A stretch of 64,000 nt of DNA from NCBI GenBank assembly GCA_902806565.1, contig CADCXA010000044.1, positions 372,001-436,000 of the forward strand. The letters run 5' to 3'. The notes under the pieces were generated by a model. The model searched no databases and was not told where the DNA came from. It worked only from the letters and a program-made list of their open reading frames with translations. The stretch comes from Hypoxylon rubiginosum. Taxonomy: Eukaryota; Ascomycota; Sordariomycetes; Xylariales; Hypoxylaceae. The position numbers and the translations under genes were made by a program. Shown here piece after piece: positions 58,586 through 64,000 of the stretch (the first letter of the stretch is position 1; each line of letters opens with the position of its first letter).

Positions 58586-60582
58586 CTAGGTACGGCACAA
58601 CCTCCCGTTCTGCGACACCGACACCCCGTCCACGGGACTCACGGCCCAGGCCTCGCTGCCGGGCGTCGTAGGCGCCCAGAAGAGACCCCACGGGTCCCGC
58701 TCGCTCTTGATCCGCCGCAGGCGCTCGTAGTTGGTGCCGTAGAAGGCCTGCTGCCAGTTGGGCTCGGCCGGGTCGCCCTCGTTCATGTAGGAGCCGGCGT
58801 TCGGCGCCGCCGCGCGGAAGAGGTCCATGTACGAGGAGAACATGGCGTCGCGCTCGGCCGACTGGCTCGGCGTCTGGTCCATGAGCATCGCGTGCATCCG
58901 GTTGTTGCGCCACGCCGGGTTGATGGCGTTGTCGCGCCCTGGCCACCCGGCCACCTCGGCCGTCGGCGACGCCAGCGTCCCGTGGAAGTAGAAGTCGTTG
59001 TCGAACCCGGCCTCCGTCGCCGTCCGGATCGCCCGCATCGTCTGGTTCCACAGCGCGTCGTCCTCCCAGTTCTCCCGCGGCAGCAGACGCGACCGGTACC
59101 GCGTGTTGCTCGGCGGCGACGCGCCGCCGCTTCGGGGCGTCGCGTACGGCCCCGTGAACACCATGCTCGGGTTCGTCACGTTGAGGCCGATGGCCCGCAG
59201 CTCGTCGTACAGGGGCACCATGAATTCGGCGGCTGCCTCCTGCGTGAAGTCGACGAACCGTGTGGTGGTGGTGAACGTGAAGCTGTTATTCCCCATGGGG
59301 TAGATATAACTGAAGCCATAGCCGCCGGCATCTAGAACGTCTGCAAGATACCTGTAGTAGGCGCCAACCCCTTGCCAGAAAATCTCTGGGTCGGTTACTA
59401 AGTTCGGCTGAGGGAACGTAGTGTCCGACGGCGGTACTAGCATGAGGTTCAGCGCCGAGTTCGTCACATAGACTTGCGGGTGTGCCTTGAAGATGGCAGA
59501 AGTGACTACGCCGTAGGTCGCTGTCGTACTAATTAGTCCAAGTTGCTCATCTTAATTAGGGGTTTTAGGATGCATATACGTACCGCCGCCACCGCCACGA
59601 ATTGCGAAGAATAGATCCGAGTTTGTGAACGGATCAGCCGTTACGTACCTCCCGGAAGCAGTCACTACCCCTAAAGAGAGCACTTGATCGGCTCCAAGGC
59701 CGAGCTTTGAGGTAATGTAGGTGTGACCTCCATTACTCATCCAGCCGCCGACTCCGCCGACCGTAGCGTAGCCTGGCGCGACCACCGTTATGTTGTGAGT
59801 TACCATAAAGTTGTGGGTCTCCCATGACTCGACACCGGCTCCGAGCTGAGCGGCCATTCCCCTATACTGCCCGATCCTATACGTAGGGATAAACTCCATT
59901 TCCTTAAGCCAATGCGTCCAGATGCTGAGCGAGCCCGCTCCCACCGATCTCCCGCCGAAATCATGACCGGTGTTCCTAGCACGTGTTAGGGGTCTTGTTT
60001 CTCGCGAGCCTGGAAGCAAATGCGTTTCCCTTACTTAATGACCAGCCGGATGTTATTATTTCTAGCGAAGTTGACTGCGGCCTGGATGTCCTTCACGCTC
60101 GTGGCGTTGACAACATATTCCGGGAAGCCTCCCCGAGTACAATTCCCCTCAGGGTTCGTTGCTAACGTGCATGTCCTGCCTTGAGACCATTCGGACAGTG
60201 CGACGAGCGGGTCGTCAAGCCAGAAATGCGTCATGGACGCATTGGCGAGCAAGAACTGACACTGCTGTAGGTCGAAATCAGGGCCTTGGTAGCAGGCGCC
60301 AGCGGCAGGTTTCGGCTTGAGGAGAGCACCACTAAGGGTCTCATTTAATTGAGCCCATTCCGTCTCTGGCGGCCAGGCGTTGTCGTCAGGGAAGATCTTA
60401 CATGGGACACTTGGAGTGGGATCCGACAGCACGGCGGTTTCGTCGCCAAAGGCTATGGCGGAAAAATCGCCGATGTCCTCTTCAGTGAGCAGGACAGAAT
60501 CCGATGCTAGGGCGCGAGGCTTGAGTGCTGTGGCCCCGGAAAGGAATACGCCTAAGCAAAGGAGAGAGGTGTTCGGCTTCAT
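58586..60582 (-). CDS. Secreted FAD-linked oxidase (berberine-bridge/VAO type)
   Basis: Three exons: 60582-60035, 59975-59584 and 59520-58586, with introns of 59 and 63 bp; 625 codons (624 residues). There is a signal peptide (LLCLGVFLSGATALKPRA), and several N-x-S/T sites fit secretion. The FAD-binding domain runs from FPEYVVNATSVKDIQAAVNFARNNN through the spliced KNTGHDFGGRSVG, LSIWTH, APGYATVGGVGGWMSNGGH and FFAIRGGGG|ATYGVVT. The histidine of GHDF is the usual 8-alpha-FAD attachment point; no Cys is seen at the second flavin-link position. The C-terminal BBE segment is present (YMNEGDPAEPNWQQAFYGTNYERLRRIK...DPWGLF). The class oxidises sugars, alkaloids or polyketides with oxygen; the substrate here is not predictable. 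No neighbouring synthase suggests a pathway. The gene is intact and GC-rich in its last exon. Confidence 0.87.
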
Positions 60583-62113
60583 GGCGCCGAGAATTTATTC
60601 GCGTTCAGACTACCTATACGACAGCTTCCCTCGCGGAGAATCCCAATCAATCTCGTGCTAATAGTATGGCTACAGTGGCCTATGTATATTGCTCGCTTAG
60701 GCATGGTAATCCTCGGGGACGGCTCTACTAACTGAAGCCAGGGGCTAGATTCCATTCGTGGATGATTCCCATATTAACAAGCCACTGGAAGAATTATGCC
60801 AGCCAGAGCCATCGAGAAATGGGCCGATGGCTGTTTTTATCACATAAAGCTGACCTGCAGGCTCATCAGAGCGTCGCCTTGGAATCCAACACTTGTTTAT
60901 AAATCATCTAGGTGACAGCCGTACTACCGACGAGCCTGGCGGCTCTGGCCTTGGCACAGACCCGGCATTCGCTGGAGAGGTGCTAACTAGGGCGTTCACG
61001 GTCTCGTTCTCGGGTCTCGCGTTCTTCGCTGTGCCTGACCTCGGACGTATGGGCCATTTAGAAGCCGTGTGACTTCGGCTAAATACCACGCTCCGAGTAG
61101 CATCTGCGACAAGCTTCAAAAGCCACATGTTGCGGCTAGATCTCCTATATTAACGGTACCAAATCTTGATTTGGGTAGCATTCTTGGCACGCTTCCATTT
61201 TGGAGTCGCTTATTGCCCTGTTAGTCGCGAGCAGCGAAGCGCGGTATACTGCACCTTTCTCGACTCGCCGAAGCCTCCAAGCGTTATGACGCCGTTTCTC
61301 CCCCACCACGCAGACTTGAATGAATAGTGGGATTGCAATTCTCCAGTGCAACTCTACTGTGCTTTTAGGAACAGCCTCATTGGGTAAATTAGGCGAACTC
61401 CAACGTGCGGCTGTCACACGACGAGTTCCGGGAGCGCGGCACCCCCGATGCTTGCGAAGGGCCTCGAACCTCTAAGCCAACGATAGCGGCAGAGACGCCA
61501 TTTGCGCGTATTTATTTGCCCAGCTTTCTTCCTTGGTTTCTTCCACCATTAGCCTCAGCGCGCGGCTAAAAAGGGGGGCTGCGAGACTTATTCTTTACCG
61601 TTATCGTGCGTGAGATTGCTGCCCTGCTGTCGAGGGTTAAGAACGCGGTTGTCTTTAGGTATGTACTACCTGATGTACCTAGCTGCCTGGCTTCGTAAAT
61701 GGATGCAGGATTACTGTGACGTGTTGCATGTACCCGATGTGCTCTGCTTCACGGTTGGTCATGTTTCGTTCGTTATCCAGATAGATAACTATCCAGGTAT
61801 GGCGCGAGGATATCAGCTCTCTACTTGAAGAGAAACAAGTCCCACTCTGGGGGTTTCGTATGTTCCAATATAGAGAAGATCTATCCTTCCCAGTGACGAT
61901 TGGGCTCAAATATCAGCATCACGGCCAGTCCAATGATGGCTACGTAGCTCATTGCAGCGACACGTGGCATACTGTCCGTGTATATGACGTGGCATGGGAC
62001 TGGCGATGCAGGTTCCTCCCAGCCTCACTTGAAGATGGTCTTTAAATGTTAAGAGAATCGTGCTGTAAGTAGGAGTCCTATACCCCAAAAGCATTCAATA
62101 CAAGCTTCAAGTC
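60583..62113. other. Intergenic between divergent genes
   Basis: 1.5 kb upstream of both the FAD oxidase (minus) and the HET gene (plus). No supported gene. A tRNA-like TCGAACC fragment near 61470 does not fold into a cloverleaf by eye. Confidence 0.45.
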
Positions 62114-64000
62114 ATGCGTGCTGCTCTGCGGCGGTTAGCGGAGCCGGTGACCGGTATATGTGGCACCTGCAACAAGCCGAAAGACGCCACTAACGGGATG
62201 TTGTGTTATAGGGAATTCACTCCTTGTCAGTTGCAGTCAGCCGCAAAGCACGGCTGCCGGCCTTGCGACTTTCGGCATCGCATTGTTCGGTGCTTGCGTC
62301 TAGATCCGCAGGAACTTGTCTTGTTCGACTGGAGCCGAGTAAGTGTCGACGACCAGACCTTTCAGATATTCAGAATACCTGGTGAGTAGCGAGCTTCTAT
62401 CCCACCCTCATTGGATTTGGGACTCCGCGATGGACGTTTGTCGTGCTAACATAATAGATAGAAAGTGTGCGATCTGTCGAACATAAGGAAATGCAAACGG
62501 GCCATCTTCTTTCGGATGCAACATCGTCTGACAAAACATTTACGAGAATCCGAACCTGGCTGGACGACTGCACGTTAAATCATGCTGCTTGCAAAATAGT
62601 AAGGGGATCTCGATCCTTCATGCCGAAAAGGGTGCTGAATCTGTCCAAGGACCAAGTGTTCCTGCAAGAAAGTGCTCAACTAAGTACCTACGCTTGTCTG
62701 AGTCACTGCTGGGGTAAATCACAAACTCCCACCAGAACCCTCCAAGCTACCGTCAAGGAGTATACGACCAAGGGAGTTCCCTGGGAAACGCTAAGCAAGA
62801 CGTTCCAAGACGCGGTGGATATCTGCAGGCGTCTGGAGATCGACTATCTCTGGATTGACTCGCTCTGCATTATCCAGGATAACGATGAGGATTGGAACGA
62901 GGAGGCCGTGAAGATGGGAGATATCTACGCGCACGCATTCCTTACCATCGCAGCGACCAAATCAGAAGACAGCTCCGGTGGCTGCTACCAGGACAGGGAC
63001 CCGGCTTACGCGAACTGCTTTACCATCATTGAAGGGTCGGTCTATCTCCGGGCGCAGATGCCAGGACTGGGATACGGGTACCGGAGAGATGCTTGCAACG
63101 GGCCGTTACTTGATCGAGCGTGGGTGCTCCAGGAAATGCTGCTTTCCGCGTGTGTCATACATTTCACGAACAACGAGGTCGTATGGCAATGCAGCGAGTG
63201 CCAGTGGAGCGAGAGCGGCGGCAACGATGTAGAATACAATCCTGTTCCCGGACGAGCGCTGATGACCAGCGATCGCTATAGGGTGGATGAATTGTGGCAC
63301 GAACTTGTGACAGGGTACTCAGGTCTTCAGCTGAGCTTCGAGAAGGATAGGTTACCCGCTCTGGCAGCCATTTCCCAACGTGCTGCCCAGAGAAGGACCG
63401 CGGATGACCGCTTTCTAGCAGGGCTCTGGATGGATTCACTTTTAGTAGACTTGTTGTGGGCAGCTACATATAAAGGGAGACTGGCCGAAAGGCAAACGGG
63501 ATGTGGTGCTCCCTCGTGGTCTTGGGTATCGGTCCAATCACCTGTATGGTGGCCGGGAGTACATTACGGATCGCTACCATGCGCGCGCGTAGTGACCGCC
63601 GATGTAGGGGCGATAGGATCGCCATATCTTGGACAGTACTCGCGAGCCGAGCTCGTTATTGAAGGACCGGTGATTCGCACCACGCTGGGAAATGTACCTG
63701 AGAAGGGCTCCTACGGCGCTCTGACCGGACGTTGCTGGTACCCGGATTTCAAATTTAAAGTCGACGGGTCGTTCTACGGCGCAGCTGATAGTCCAGTAAT
63801 CCTGCTGGTGGTGGCGATAGAATATGGCAGTCACAGGATAAGTGCATTGGTACTCCGTCTGAAGGATGGCGCGAGAACATACGAGAGGATTGGGCTGTTG
63901 TGGATGAGTTTCGAGGCAAGGTGGTGGCACGTTGGTGCACGCTTGTCTAGACCTCTCAGATTAGAGCAGGTTGAATCGTACTTGTCTAAATTGCCTAGGG
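62114..64000 (+). CDS. HET-domain (heterokaryon incompatibility) protein, 3' end missing
   Basis: Exon 1 is 62114-62381. An 80-bp intron (62382-62461) leads to an exon that stays open to the window edge, so about 600 residues are visible and no stop is reached. An N-terminal Cys-rich part (ICGTCNK and GCRPCDF) may bind zinc. The HET domain follows with its three standard blocks: YACLSHCWG (about residue 170), TFQDAVDICRRLEIDYLWIDSLCIIQD...MGDIYAHAFLTIAA, and DRAWVLQEMLLSACVIHFT...VVWQC. The later part has the common LWAATYKGRLAE...GCGAPSWSWVS stretch. HET proteins trigger cell death when incompatible strains fuse; the HET domain is TIR-like in fold. No repeat domain is seen before the edge. 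The acceptor was chosen because only 62462 keeps the frame with the GTGAGT donor. Confidence 0.88.

Noticed and set aside
58578..59335. Long frames on both strands within the FAD oxidase last exon
   Set aside because: GC-rich shadow frames of the real exon.
61440..61500. Possible tRNA (CTCGAACC box)
   Set aside because: Flanking bases do not form a cloverleaf; treated as chance.

Overview
The window is nuclear DNA of a filamentous ascomycete, most likely a Sordariomycete. The evidence is short introns (41-92 bp) with GT..AG ends and CTAAC/CTGAC-like branch sites, fungal-only families (Zn(II)2Cys6 regulator, WSC sensor, fungal rhodopsin-domain membrane proteins, HET protein, fungal NLRs, BYS1-like secreted protein) and long gene-poor stretches. 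Splice models were built by hand. Each intact multi-exon gene closes in frame over its whole length, which is internal support but not proof.

Layout. 1-4.7 kb: the C-terminus of a CSC1/OSCA-type channel, a decayed small secreted-protein gene, and a dynamin-family GTPase. 6.3-12.4 kb: three fungal rhodopsin-domain 7TM proteins. 13.8-14.8 kb: a Zn(II)2Cys6 regulator with a 72-bp internal tandem repeat. 19.1-20.8 kb: a broken 14-spanner MFS transporter. 22.9-24.3 kb: a U2 snRNA gene divergent from the RES-complex gene PML1/SNIP1. 27.0-37.2 kb: two tandem NLR/STAND genes, one alpha/beta-hydrolase-NTPase with a giant disordered tail and one NACHT-ankyrin. 38.5-43.4 kb: NUP37 and a WSC-domain cell-wall sensor. 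47.8-50.0 kb: a conserved fungal protein and a BYS1-like secreted protein. 51.3-53.2 kb: a secreted alpha/beta-hydrolase gene destroyed by a 242-bp solo LTR and a one-base frameshift. 54.2-57.8 kb: a PD-(D/E)XK nuclease-like protein with two blocks of coding tandem repeats. 58.6-60.6 kb: a secreted FAD-linked (berberine-bridge type) oxidase. 62.1 kb to the right edge: a HET-domain protein, cut by the window.

How the genes relate. Housekeeping genes (dynamin, U2, PML1, NUP37, WSC) alternate with accessory genes typical of fungal self/non-self recognition (two NLRs, a HET protein, and a repeat-bearing nuclease-like protein whose link to recognition is unproven). The accessory genes carry most of the oddities: lesions, an LTR insertion and expandable repeats. 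The clearest functional pairing is U2 snRNA with PML1, because the RES complex acts on the U2-containing spliceosome. The most unusual architectures are the hydrolase-NTPase NLR with a disordered tail in place of a sensor repeat domain, and the nuclease-like protein with a 15-unit heptapeptide array.
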